From Geothrix terrae (GTDB taxonomy: Bacteria > Acidobacteriota > Holophagae > Holophagales > Holophagaceae): a stretch of DNA of 64,000 bases. The notes under the pieces are model-generated. The model saw only the letters and a list, made by a program, of their open reading frames with translations. It did no database searches and was not told the origin of the DNA. Where the stretch lies: NCBI RefSeq assembly GCF_022808775.1, contig NZ_JAKZLA010000002.1:558001-622000 (forward strand), in the 5' to 3' direction. Positions 50,815 through 61,409 of the stretch are shown piece by piece (the stretch's first letter is position 1; every line of letters begins with the position of its first letter). A program made the position numbers and the translations under genes.

Positions 50815-50841
50815 ATGGACCCAGGGTACACCTGGGTCCAT
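50815..50841. promoter_or_regulatory. Perfect hairpin upstream of panD
   Basis: ATGGACCCAGG and CCTGGGTCCAT form an 11-bp stem with a 5-base loop, 48 bases before panD. On the minus strand it is followed by TTTTT; on the plus strand there is no T-run. It may be a bidirectional boundary or an attenuator in the panD leader. Confidence 0.55.
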
Positions 50842-50889
50842 CCTTATGCGTTGGCCGGGACTCCCTTGAGAGCCTGGACCGGAGGATGC

Positions 50890-51288
50890 ATGCTGCGTCA
50901 CTTCCTGCTCGGTAAGATCCATCGCGCCACCGTGACGAGGGCCGATCTGGACTACGTGGGGTCGATCACGCTCGATCCGCTGCTCATCGAGGCCGCCGGC
51001 TTCATGGAGAACGAGAAGATCGACATCTACGACGTGACCAACGGGTCGCGTCTGTCCACCTATGTGATTCCGGGGATCCCGGGGTCCGGCGAGGTGGGCA
51101 TCAACGGGGCCGCCGCCCACTTGGTGCAGAAGGGCGACCTGGTGATCATCGCCGCCTACGGCTGGATGACCGCCGAGGAAGCCGAGACCGTGGCGCCCAA
51201 GGTGGTCTTCGTGGACGAGCGCAACCGCATCACCGAGCGCCGCCGCCAGGAGCGCACCCCCCTCTGCACCAGCGCCTTCCCGGACTGA
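50890..51288 (+). CDS. panD: Aspartate 1-decarboxylase (pyruvoyl type)
   Basis: A 132-residue PanD that makes beta-alanine for pantothenate. The self-cleavage site is G24-S25 in DYVGSITLD, exactly at the family position, so S25 becomes the pyruvoyl group. ATG 50890 has GGAGG directly upstream. [10 protein letters not shown] and [13 protein letters not shown] are further conserved blocks. Confidence 0.95.
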   Translation: MLRHFLLGKIHRATVTRADLDYVGSITLDPLLIEAAGFMENEKIDIYDVTNGSRLSTYVIPGIPGSGEVGINGAAAHLVQKGDLVIIAAYGWMTAEEAETVAPKVVFVDERNRITERRRQERTPLCTSAFPD

Positions 51289-51544
51289 AAAGCTGCAGCA
51301 GGAGGGAAGGCAGGATTAACGGAATTAGAGCCGAATTCTAAACCCTGTTGGTCCACCTTTTAATCCTGACGATCCGGCCTGTGCCTTCGTTTTTCAAACA
51401 ATTCACATCGCCCGCGGAACCTCCCCCGGTTGGCGCGGCATCCTAGGGTCATGGTAGAAATGACCTACCCTTCGGCCTGGCACGGCCCTGGGGCCCGCAG
51501 TCGGGGCATGGCGACCTCCTGCACGGTTCTGAAAGGTTGGTTCC
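51289..51544. other. Intergenic region upstream of rng
   Basis: About 256 bases without a gene; probably holds the rng promoter and 5' leader. RNase G/E genes are often self-regulated through the leader, but no structure could be fixed here. Confidence 0.4.
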
Positions 51545-53071
51545 ATGGAAGTCCGCAAGTCCCTGGTGGTCAATTCGACCCCCCTGGAGACGCGCATCGC
51601 CCTGCTTGAGAACGGCCAGCTCTGCGAGCTGTTCCTCGAGCGGACGATGAACAAGAGCCAGGTGGGGGATGTGTACAAGGGCCGGGTGGCCAAGCTGCTC
51701 CCAGGCATGCAGAGTGCCTTCGTGGGCATCGGCGGGGCCAAGGACGGCTTCCTCTACCTGGATGACCCCATGGCCCAGCGCCTGGGCGCCGACCTGTCCG
51801 CCGAGGAGGACGGGGAGGAGGCCGCCGAGGATCTGCCGCCTCCGCCGCCGCCCCTGCCCCCCCTCAAGGAGGGCGAGGAGACCCTGGTCCAGGTGGTGAA
51901 GGATCCCATCGGCTCCAAGGGGCCCCGGCTCTCCCGCCACCTGAGCTTCCCCGGCCGGTTCCTGGTCTTCATGCCGGGCATCGACCACATCGGCATCTCC
52001 CGCAAGATCACGGATCCCGAGGAGCGTGAGCGGCTCCGCGAGCTGATCCGCAGCCATGCCCAGCCCGGCGAGGGCTTCATCGTCCGCACGGCCGCCATCG
52101 GCGAGAAGGACGAGGACCTGGTGGGCGACGTGGCCTTCCTGCGCCAGATGTGGGCGGAGATCCAGGCCAAGGCCGAGACCGTGCCCGCCCCGGGCCTGGT
52201 CTGGCACGACCTGCGCCTGCTGCAGAAGGTGCTGCGCGACATCTTCCGCGAAGAAGTGGCCAGCTTCTGGGTGGACGATCCCGAGGCCCACCGCGAGGTG
52301 CTGGCCTTCGTGGAGAAGCTGCATCCCGAGTGGGCCAACCGGGTGAAGCACTTCACCTCGGACCTGCCCATCTTCGAGGCCTTCGGCATCGAGTCGGAGA
52401 TCGAGGCCGCGCGCCAGCCCAAGGTCTTCCTCAAGCACGGCGGCTCCATCGTGCTGAACCAGACCGAAGCCCTGGTCAGCGTGGACGTGAACACGGGCAA
52501 GTTCGTGGGGAAGAAGGATCTGGAAGAGACGGTCTACCTCACCAACCTGGAGGCCATCCCCGAGATCGTGCGCCAGCTGCGCCTGCGCAACCTGGGCGGC
52601 ATCGTGGTCATCGACTTCATCGACATGGTGGACCCGACCCACCGGGAGGAGGTGCTGGCGCGCCTCCAGGAGGAGCTGAAGCGCGACCGCAACCACGCCC
52701 GGGCCGGCGGCATCTCCGAGTTCGGCCTGGTGGAGCTCACCCGCAAGCGCACAGGCCCGTCTCTCGAGCGGCAGCTGACCCAGCCCTGCCCCGCCTGCAA
52801 CGGCACCGGCCGCCACCAGAGCCCCGAGACCTCACTCCTAAAGGCCTACCGCGAGCTGGTGCGCCTGGGCGAGCGCCTGCGCGGCGCCGACGTGCGCCTG
52901 ACCCTCCATCCGGATCTGTCCGGCGCCCTGCACCAGGAGGCCCGCGAAGGCCTCCTGCAGCTGGCCCGCCTCCTCGGCGCCCGGGTGCAGTGGATCGAGC
53001 GCCCGGACACCCCGCGGCACTCCGTGGTGATGGACGTGCAGCTGCCCGGCCAGGACAGCGCCACCGCCTGA
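51545..53071 (+). CDS. rng: Ribonuclease G/E
   Basis: A 508-residue endoribonuclease. The S1 domain is at about 35-125 (GDVYKGRVAKLLPGMQSAFVGIG) with an acidic and proline-rich insertion (residues about 78-105). The DNase-I-like catalytic core has Mg ligands in LVSVDVNTGKF and GGIVVIDFIDM, and the Zn-link CPACNGTG follows. The length fits RNase G rather than the long RNase E. Confidence 0.93.
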   Translation: MEVRKSLVVNSTPLETRIALLENGQLCELFLERTMNKSQVGDVYKGRVAKLLPGMQSAFVGIGGAKDGFLYLDDPMAQRLGADLSAEEDGEEAAEDLPPPPPPLPPLKEGEETLVQVVKDPIGSKGPRLSRHLSFPGRFLVFMPGIDHIGISRKITDPEERERLRELIRSHAQPGEGFIVRTAAIGEKDEDLVGDVAFLRQMWAEIQAKAETVPAPGLVWHDLRLLQKVLRDIFREEVASFWVDDPEAHREVLAFVEKLHPEWANRVKHFTSDLPIFEAFGIESEIEAARQPKVFLKHGGSIVLNQTEALVSVDVNTGKFVGKKDLEETVYLTNLEAIPEIVRQLRLRNLGGIVVIDFIDMVDPTHREEVLARLQEELKRDRNHARAGGISEFGLVELTRKRTGPSLERQLTQPCPACNGTGRHQSPETSLLKAYRELVRLGERLRGADVRLTLHPDLSGALHQEAREGLLQLARLLGARVQWIERPDTPRHSVVMDVQLPGQDSATA

Positions 53072-53100
53072 CCGTTTCCGGCAAGTGGTTCGGCCGCCCC

Positions 53101-53288
53101 AAAAGCGAAAAGCCTTTGGCCACCGATTTCAGTGATTGCGGTGATTGGGCCTCGGATGATCCCCGCGCGGGCCGGCCGCAGGCCGCATCCGGCGAAGCCG
53201 GAAGTCATGAGGGGTACCCATGCGGCCTCGGGTGAGGGATCATCTTTTATCAACGAAATTACTGAAATCGGTGGCGAAAACAGCTTTT
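53101..53288. repeat. Large nested inverted repeat (about 190 bp)
   Basis: GCCACCGATTTCAGTGATT (53119-53137) pairs with 53257-53275 at 18 of 19 positions. Inside, GATGATCCC (53155-53163) pairs with GGGATCATC (53236-53244); outside, AAAAGC (53101-53106) pairs with GCTTTT (53283-53288). All share one centre near 53197, so the whole folds into one long hairpin. It contains no gene and lies between convergent rng and HAD genes. It looks like a small non-autonomous repeat or a two-way terminator. Confidence 0.75.
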
Positions 53289-53302
53289 CGTGAGTATCGG
53301 AA

Positions 53303-53983
53303 CTACCCCAGGCACGTCGGGCAGCGCATCCCCAGCTGGAGGTTCTCGATGAGCTCGGGCACGCGGTCCAGGCTGCGCACTTCGTAGAGGGGCGCGTCGG
53401 GATCGTGGTGGGGCCGGGGCTTGGCCTCGCGGTTCACCCAGATGGCCGTCCAGCCCGCCGCCAGGGCGCCCTCCACATCGTCGGTCCAGCTGTCGCCCAC
53501 CATGGCGAGGTTGCCCGGGAAGAGCCCCAGCCGCCGCTGCACGGCTTCGTAGGCCGCGGCCTCGGGCTTGAGCGCGCCCAGGTCCGCGCTCCGGTGCTGC
53601 AGGCGGATGCGCTCGGAGATGCCCAGGCGATCCAGCAGCTCCAGGCCGAAGCTCTGGGTGTTCGAGAGCAGCGCCACCCGAGCCAGGTCACGCACCGAGG
53701 CCACCACTTCCGGTGCCCCGGGGAAGCACTCCGCCTGGTCCCCCGCCTCGCGGAAGGCCTGGGCCATGGCCTCCATCTGCCCGGGCTCCAGCCCCGCGGG
53801 CTCCCGCCAGGCCTCCAGGAAGGCCTCCACAGACGCATAGGGCCGGATCATGCCATCCCGCATGAGGGCGGCGTGCAGGTGCTCCTGCTCGGGCCGCAGC
53901 AGGCCCTTCAGCCGCTGGAACGGGCTGCCCGCCGGGCTGAAGACCAGCGTGTTCCAGAGGTCGAAGACGACGGCGCGGATCAT
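53303..53983 (-). CDS. HAD-superfamily hydrolase
   Basis: A 226-residue HAD phosphatase-like protein: nucleophile motif VVFDLWNTLV, SNTQ (motif II), LKPE (motif III Lys) and GDSWTDDVEGA (motif IV). The alpha-helical cap lies between residues 15 and 85. It ends in a CPTC pair. The substrate is unknown. The frame remains open upstream through a run of Asp-Asp-Ser/Pro codons formed by the 12-bp repeats, but without a start codon there. Confidence 0.88.
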   Translation of the reverse strand: MIRAVVFDLWNTLVFSPAGSPFQRLKGLLRPEQEHLHAALMRDGMIRPYASVEAFLEAWREPAGLEPGQMEAMAQAFREAGDQAECFPGAPEVVASVRDLARVALLSNTQSFGLELLDRLGISERIRLQHRSADLGALKPEAAAYEAVQRRLGLFPGNLAMVGDSWTDDVEGALAAGWTAIWVNREAKPRPHHDPDAPLYEVRSLDRVPELIENLQLGMRCPTCLG

Positions 53984-53993
53984 GCGGGCCCGT

Positions 53994-54050
53994 GGATCAT
54001 CGGGCGAATCATCGGGCGAATCATCGGATGAGTCATCGGGTGGATCATCG
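53994..54050. repeat. 12-bp tandem repeat, 4.75 copies
   Basis: Units GGATCATCGGGC, GAATCATCGGGC, GAATCATCGGAT, GAGTCATCGGGT and a partial GGATCATCG run end to end between the lipoprotein stop and the HAD start. Copies differ by 1-3 bases. Read on the minus strand in the HAD frame they give Asp-Asp-(Ser/Pro)-Pro. Confidence 0.85.
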
Positions 54051-54545
54051 TCCCGTGGTCTTCCGGGTGGTGAAGGGCACGCCGAACTCGATGCCCATCA
54101 CCTCGAAGCGGGCCTCGCCGGCCAGGCTCCAGGTGGCGGACTCGTGGCGGACGGCAGCCGCCGTGATCGGCCCCCAGGCGCTCTTGAGGTCCGCGTAGGT
54201 CATCACCACCTCGGCATGCAGGGTGCTCCGGCCCTTCGGGGCCAGGTCCATGCCCTCCGGGAAGCCGATGGCGCCCAGGGCATGGTCCCCGCCCTGGACC
54301 GCCAGCCGCAGGTTCCCGCCCACGCGCCGGGTGCGGAGGCGCATGTCCGATGCGTTGTCCACGCCCACATCCAGGCGCAGGCGCAGCCGCGACTGCTCCA
54401 GGGGAAAGGCCAGCTCCACCTGGGGTTCCACGCGATCCAGCGAGAAGCGGAGCTGGCGCGCCGCCTCCTGGTAGCGCAGGGCCGGGTTGATGGCGTCGCA
54501 GCCGGCGAGGAGCACGAGGGCCGAGAGGGCGAGGGCGCGCTTCAT
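54045..54545 (-). CDS. LEA/WHy-type lipoprotein
   Basis: A 166-residue protein with a lipobox LVLLAGC (lipidated Cys near residue 15). The rest resembles the LEA type 2 / WHy fold: FPLEQSRLRLRLDVGVDNASDMRLRTRRVGG, shown by VDNASDMRLR and the final GIEFGVPFT. Such proteins sit on the periplasmic side of a membrane with an unclear protective role. It follows queD by one base. Confidence 0.7.
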   Translation of the reverse strand: MKRALALSALVLLAGCDAINPALRYQEAARQLRFSLDRVEPQVELAFPLEQSRLRLRLDVGVDNASDMRLRTRRVGGNLRLAVQGGDHALGAIGFPEGMDLAPKGRSTLHAEVVMTYADLKSAWGPITAAAVRHESATWSLAGEARFEVMGIEFGVPFTTRKTTGR

Positions 54546-54546
54546 G

Positions 54547-54894
54547 TCAGGCTCCGCGGTAGATCACGCAGTTGTCGGTGGTCTCGTACACCTCGACCTG
54601 GCAGAGCTGCGGCAGGGCGGGTTTGAGCTGCTCCCAGATCCATACGGAGATATTCTCGGCCGTGGACAGGGGGATCAGGTCGTTGAGGAAGCGGTGGTCC
54701 AGCTTCGCGATGACCTTCTCGGTCACCACCTTCGAGAGGTCGTCGAAGTCGATGATCATGCCCGTCTCTGAGTTCACCGGGCCTTCGAGCGACACGAACA
54801 GCTTGTAGCTGTGGCCGTGCAGGTTCCGGCACTTGCCGGGGTGGTTGTAAATGAAATGGGCCGCTTCGAACCAGTACTCTTTGCGCAGGATCAT
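54547..54894 (-). CDS. queD: 6-carboxytetrahydropterin synthase
   Basis: A 115-residue QueD that converts dihydroneopterin triphosphate to 6-carboxytetrahydropterin, an early step to preQ0 and queuosine. Zinc ligands are the His of EAAHFIYN and the pair in CRNLHGHSY, whose Cys is catalytic; EVYETTDN is also typical. ATG 54894 is preferred to the GTG at 54903. It is the only queuosine-pathway gene on the chromosome part of the window. Confidence 0.93.
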   Translation of the reverse strand: MILRKEYWFEAAHFIYNHPGKCRNLHGHSYKLFVSLEGPVNSETGMIIDFDDLSKVVTEKVIAKLDHRFLNDLIPLSTAENISVWIWEQLKPALPQLCQVEVYETTDNCVIYRGA

Positions 54895-54911
54895 GGCACT
54901 CACGAAGAAAA

Positions 54912-54931
54912 GGCCCCGCGGTCGCGGGGCC
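54912..54931 (-). terminator. Rho-independent terminator of the SLBB export gene
   Basis: GGCCCCGCG and CGCGGGGCC form a 9-bp GC stem with a 2-base loop; on the minus strand it is followed by TTTTCTT and lies about 22 bases after the stop at 54953. Confidence 0.85.
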
Positions 54932-54952
54932 CTTCATTCTAGCAGCGGCTGG

Positions 54953-57718
54953 CTACTTGACCGCGTTCAGGATCAGGGCCAGCGGCGTCAGCGCCTGGAG
55001 GTTCTCCTGCCAGCTGGTGTCGCGGCGGAAGCGCTGGGGTACCAGGACCGTGTCGCCAGGCTCGACCGCCCGGCCCTCCACCCAGGAATCCAGGATCCGG
55101 CCATCGGCCTTGAGCAGGCGGATGTTCGAGGTGTCCGCATTCCGGGTGGTCCCGCCGGCCAGCTTGAGCAGGTCGGACACCTTGGCCCCTTGCACGACCT
55201 TGTAGGTGGCGAAGGGGCTCGCGGTCTCGCCCACGACGTACGCCGCCTCCGTGGCTCGGGGAACGATGATCTCGTCCCCGTCCTCCAGCTCCACATCCGC
55301 TTGGGCATCCCCCTTCAGCGCCCCTCTGAAATCCACCACCATGCGGTTGAGGTTTCCGGCCAGGAGGCCGTGGAGGAGGGGGTTCTTCAGCAGCTGCCCC
55401 GTGAGGGGTTGGCGCTTGGTCTCGTTGAGGCGCTCGAGGATCTCGTTGATGCCCTTGGCCGTGGGATCCTTCGCCATCAGCCCGGATTCCTCCGCCGCGC
55501 GCTGAAGGGAGGCATCCTCGGTGTTCAGGCGGCGGAGGAACACGGCCGCGCGCGGCATGGCCTCCGAAGTCAGGCCCCCGGCCCGTCGGATCACCTCGGA
55601 CAGCTTGGCGTGCTCTGAATCCAGGGTGTATGAACCGGGGCGGACCACCTGCCCGGTGATCCGGACCGCGCGATGCACCCTGTAGTCGGGCTTCTCGAAG
55701 AGGCTCAAGCGGTCATCGGGCCGGATCCGCGGATTGACCGCATCGTCCAGGAGCGCCACGGGGCTGGCCCCCTCCGTGGACAGCAGCCTGGCCAAGTCGA
55801 GGCGGATCACTTCGCTGGACTCCCCCTCCCGGCTATGCGCCAGCTCGGCGACCAGGCGATCCGCGGATTTGGACGGGATCCCGGCCCGGAAGATCAGATC
55901 CGAGGCGCGCATGCCCTCGTGGAATCGGTAGGTCCCGGGCCGGGCCACGGGGCCCGAGACGGTCACCAGGCGCGGGAGGCGCAGATCCTCCAGCCGGAAC
56001 AGCTCAACCCTGTCGCGGTCCTCGAGCAGCAGGTTGTGGGCAGGGTCCCCCGCCACAGCCTTGTCGACGTCGAAGGTCTGGAAACGGGTCGTCCCGTCCA
56101 GGGCGGTGTGGACGATCTCTCCCCGGGCCCGGTAGGTGTCCGGCAGCACCTGGGATTCCCGGCGGAGCAAGTCCCCCACCTTCAGGCCCTCGGTCCTGGC
56201 ATAGGTTCCGGGCACCCGCACCCATCCGGCCAGTTCCACCACAGGACCTGTCCGTTCCCGGCGCATGGGGGCCGAGAGCACATCCCCCCGGCCCAGGCCC
56301 ACTCGATCCGCGTTCCCTGCAGGCACCTCCTGGCCTCGAACGATCCCCGAGGCATCGCGGTGCCGAAGGGTGAGCGTTCCCTCCCCGGCCTCGGCGGCGA
56401 ATCCGCCCGCAAAACGTAGCGCGTCGGCGGCGGTTTCTCCCGGCTTCATCTCGAACTGCATCGCCGGGGATCGCCCCGACTGCTCCCATCGCCGCAGCCA
56501 ATCCGGGCGGCTCCACTCATCTTCGACCGACGCGTAGGGAAGGTTGGTCTCGGGGTTGATCCGGATCCGGTGGTCCGTGGGTGGCGCTTCCTTGAACCGC
56601 ACCCACTGGCGCTTCAGGAAGGACAGCCGATCCTCCAGGTCCGCCCGCTCTGTGAGGCTGAGGGAGGGGGCTGGCTGAGTGGCCTGGGCCTGGGGCTGGG
56701 CGGGCGCCTCTGCTCCCGAGGCCACCTCCCCGTTGGCGGCCTCCGGACGCGGAGCCAGCTGGGCTTCGATGGCCTTGATTTCCCGCTGGATCCGATCGCG
56801 CCTGTCCTTCAGCGGATCGAGATCCGCGTCTTCCGCTCCGGGCTGATCCTTTTTCCCTGCGCCTTCCCCGCTGGCCACCACCCGCTGGAAAGCCCCCTCC
56901 AGCAGCACCTGGTTCTGGGCCAGGGGCACGAAGATGGTGTCGCCGCTCTGCAGGGCCACGTTGGGGTTGCCCAGGCCCTCGGCCCGGAGGGGATAAAGAT
57001 CCAGGCCGAACACCTTCCTCCCGCCGCGCATGACGCGGATGTCCCGGTAGCTGCCCACGGCCGTGGGACCCCCGGCCAGGCTCAGCACGTTCACCAGGGA
57101 GCTGAGGCTCGACACCAGGTAACTGCCGGGCTTGTAGACCTCACCCAGCACGAAGACGCGCACCTCGCGGAGCTGCGTCACCTGCAGGTTGACCGTGGAC
57201 CGCGAGAAGTTGCGGCCGACCACGCCCTGCACCACCTGCTTGGCGCGGCCCAGCGTGAGACCGCCCACCTTGGCCGTACCCACCTTGGGGATCACGATCT
57301 CACCGCGGCCATCCACCTGCACGGGCAGGTCGAAGGTGGCGCTGCCGAACACATTGAGATTCAGCTGGTCGCCGGTGCCCAGCACATAGTCCTCGGCAAT
57401 GCCGCCCTCGGTGGCGGCCGTGCCCCGCTGGCGCTGGTCGAACAGGTCGGAGGCGAAGCGGCGGGGGCCCTTCTCCCGGGCCTTCATGGCCTTGATGTCC
57501 CGATCCAGCTTCTCCTCCGCCGTCAGGTCCTGGACCTGGGTGGCGGGGGGCGGGACGGTGACACCCTTGGATGGAACCGCGTCCGGCTGCACCCCCGGAA
57601 CCTGCACGCCCGCCGAAGCCGCCGCCTGCTTGAGCGCCTGGAGATCCAAGCCGGGAGGGAGCTGGGCGAAAACAGCCGTGCCGGCCCAGACCAGGCCCAG
57701 AATCATCCTCGTACGCAT
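54953..57718 (-). CDS. Polysaccharide export protein with SLBB domains
   Basis: A 921-residue secreted protein with a signal peptide (cleavage near AVFAQ, residue 18). A Poly_export domain follows (YVLGTGDQLNLNVFGSATFDLPV), then several SLBB domains, for example VFVLGEVYKPGSYLV, VELAGWVRVPGTYA, VTVSGPVARPGTYRF, VRITGQVVRPGSYTL and AYVVGETASPFATYKV. A helical, charged insertion (about 300-390) separates the first two. This is a large Wza-like outer-membrane exporter subunit for a surface polysaccharide. A terminator follows it. Confidence 0.88.
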   Translation of the reverse strand: MRTRMILGLVWAGTAVFAQLPPGLDLQALKQAAASAGVQVPGVQPDAVPSKGVTVPPPATQVQDLTAEEKLDRDIKAMKAREKGPRRFASDLFDQRQRGTAATEGGIAEDYVLGTGDQLNLNVFGSATFDLPVQVDGRGEIVIPKVGTAKVGGLTLGRAKQVVQGVVGRNFSRSTVNLQVTQLREVRVFVLGEVYKPGSYLVSSLSSLVNVLSLAGGPTAVGSYRDIRVMRGGRKVFGLDLYPLRAEGLGNPNVALQSGDTIFVPLAQNQVLLEGAFQRVVASGEGAGKKDQPGAEDADLDPLKDRRDRIQREIKAIEAQLAPRPEAANGEVASGAEAPAQPQAQATQPAPSLSLTERADLEDRLSFLKRQWVRFKEAPPTDHRIRINPETNLPYASVEDEWSRPDWLRRWEQSGRSPAMQFEMKPGETAADALRFAGGFAAEAGEGTLTLRHRDASGIVRGQEVPAGNADRVGLGRGDVLSAPMRRERTGPVVELAGWVRVPGTYARTEGLKVGDLLRRESQVLPDTYRARGEIVHTALDGTTRFQTFDVDKAVAGDPAHNLLLEDRDRVELFRLEDLRLPRLVTVSGPVARPGTYRFHEGMRASDLIFRAGIPSKSADRLVAELAHSREGESSEVIRLDLARLLSTEGASPVALLDDAVNPRIRPDDRLSLFEKPDYRVHRAVRITGQVVRPGSYTLDSEHAKLSEVIRRAGGLTSEAMPRAAVFLRRLNTEDASLQRAAEESGLMAKDPTAKGINEILERLNETKRQPLTGQLLKNPLLHGLLAGNLNRMVVDFRGALKGDAQADVELEDGDEIIVPRATEAAYVVGETASPFATYKVVQGAKVSDLLKLAGGTTRNADTSNIRLLKADGRILDSWVEGRAVEPGDTVLVPQRFRRDTSWQENLQALTPLALILNAVK

Positions 57719-57771
57719 AAAAATCCCCGTAAACAGGTCCAGTGGAAGCGCATCCTCACGCTAGCACGCCG

Positions 57772-58848
57772 TCAGCTCGCCTGCTGGTGGGTGCCGGAAG
57801 GTTCATTCAGGAACGCATGCCTGGGTTCCTTCCGCGGCACGAAGGCGGAACTCGGATTGAGGATGGCCTTATCAATGAACACCCGGGTGGCGAGGAGGAC
57901 CAGCGCCCCGAATCCCAGGAGGGAGATGGTCCTGGCGTGCGGCCAGGGAAGGTCGCGGGTCATGGGCAGGGCCGCCAGGCCGAGCAGCACGGGCGTCACC
58001 AGCCAGGCCCGCCCGCCGAAGCGCTCCAGCAGCCAGTGATGGAGGTGGCTCCGGTCCGCCTGCCCGAGGGGACGCCCACAGTACTTGCGGATCGCCACCA
58101 CCGTCGTCACGTCCAGGATGGGGTAGGCCATCAGCCAGAGGCCCAGTCCGCGGTGGACCGGCAGGGCCCGGTCCATCACCAGGATGGCGAAGAGGCAGCC
58201 CAGGGCCAGGGATCCCGCGTCGCCCATGAAGTGCCGGGCCTTGGGATAGTTCAGCAGCAGCAGGGCGATGAGGGCACCCCAGAGAGGGGCCGATCCCGCG
58301 CCGAGCAGGGCCCCGGGACCCAGGCTGAGCGCCCCCAGCAGCAGGCAGGAAAAACCCAGGGAGAGGCCGTTGAGCCCATCGATCAGGTTGAAGGCCTGGG
58401 GGATCCCCCAGTACCAGAGCATCAGCAGCGGGAAGAACACGAACCCGTGGTCCGGGATGTCGAATCCGAACAGGGTCACGTCCCGCCCGCTTCGCAGGAG
58501 CTCCAGGGTGTGCGCCGTGGCCAGGGGGATGGCCACCAGAAGTCCCGCCAGGGCCTTCCAGCGGGCCCGGAGGTTGAACCGGTCGTCCATCACCCCCAGC
58601 ACTCCCATGCCCGCCACCACGGACCACTCCAGGAAGGAAAGCCCCAGATGAAGCCCGCCCGTGGCCCTGGCGACCAGAAGCGCCAGAAGCAGCGCCAGCC
58701 CCCCGATCCTCGGAACAGGGTTGCCATGGGCCTTGCGGCGCGAAGGCAGATCCATCCAGCCCCGGGGACCGAGCGTCCGCGCCAGGACAAGCACCAGCAC
58801 ACCGGTTCCCAGCGCGGTCAGGAGTGCGATGCCAAGAGGAGAAACCAT
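57772..58848 (-). CDS. WecA/MraY-type glycosyl-1-phosphate transferase
   Basis: A 358-residue membrane protein with ten or eleven helices that moves a sugar-1-phosphate to undecaprenyl phosphate, starting a polysaccharide repeat unit. Mg and substrate motifs are GVMDDRFNL, NLIDGLNGLSLG, HFMGDAGSLALG and the DRSHLHHWLL box of the WecA branch. It lies upstream of, and on the same strand as, the export gene. With the 2-epimerase nearby the sugar may be GlcNAc, though that is inference. Confidence 0.88.
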   Translation of the reverse strand: MVSPLGIALLTALGTGVLVLVLARTLGPRGWMDLPSRRKAHGNPVPRIGGLALLLALLVARATGGLHLGLSFLEWSVVAGMGVLGVMDDRFNLRARWKALAGLLVAIPLATAHTLELLRSGRDVTLFGFDIPDHGFVFFPLLMLWYWGIPQAFNLIDGLNGLSLGFSCLLLGALSLGPGALLGAGSAPLWGALIALLLLNYPKARHFMGDAGSLALGCLFAILVMDRALPVHRGLGLWLMAYPILDVTTVVAIRKYCGRPLGQADRSHLHHWLLERFGGRAWLVTPVLLGLAALPMTRDLPWPHARTISLLGFGALVLLATRVFIDKAILNPSSAFVPRKEPRHAFLNEPSGTHQQAS

Positions 58849-59226
58849 TGGGGGGCCCTGCCATGGGAGGGACGAATTGGCGCAGAGTCAAATCGACGCG
58901 TTTGCACGGGATCAAATCTATTGGATCAGAAGAACACGAGATCAGTTGATCTTCTATTTTGGCCCCCTTCCGCCTCCATGGCTATCCCGGAATTGATTGT
59001 ATTATCCAACCGAATCCGGCCTTCGGCCCCCACGATGCGGGGCAGATGCTATGCTGATCCTGCCGATTTCCACCTGCTCCCCTTCGGCGGCGACCTCTGC
59101 AGGAAGCCCACCTCCCCAGGCCAACCAAGGCCCCCGGCGGACGGGTTTCATGGAGCGATCGCAGGAGCCCCGGCCGGTGCCCGGGCTCAGGGGGGCCCCC
59201 AAAGGGCCGCACGGCCCGGAGACCGC
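58849..59226. promoter_or_regulatory. Divergent control region between WecA-like gene and pnp
   Basis: About 380 bases with no gene. The middle is AT-rich (58900-59010) and should contain the promoters for both directions. No rpsO gene precedes pnp here, unlike in many bacteria. No exact promoter can be given. Confidence 0.45.
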
Positions 59227-61401
<2,175 letters not shown>

Positions 61402-61409
61402 TCGGGGCG

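Noticed and set aside
53994-54050. Tandem repeat as a CRISPR or origin feature
   Set aside because: Units are contiguous 12-mers without spacers and lie between two ordinary genes.
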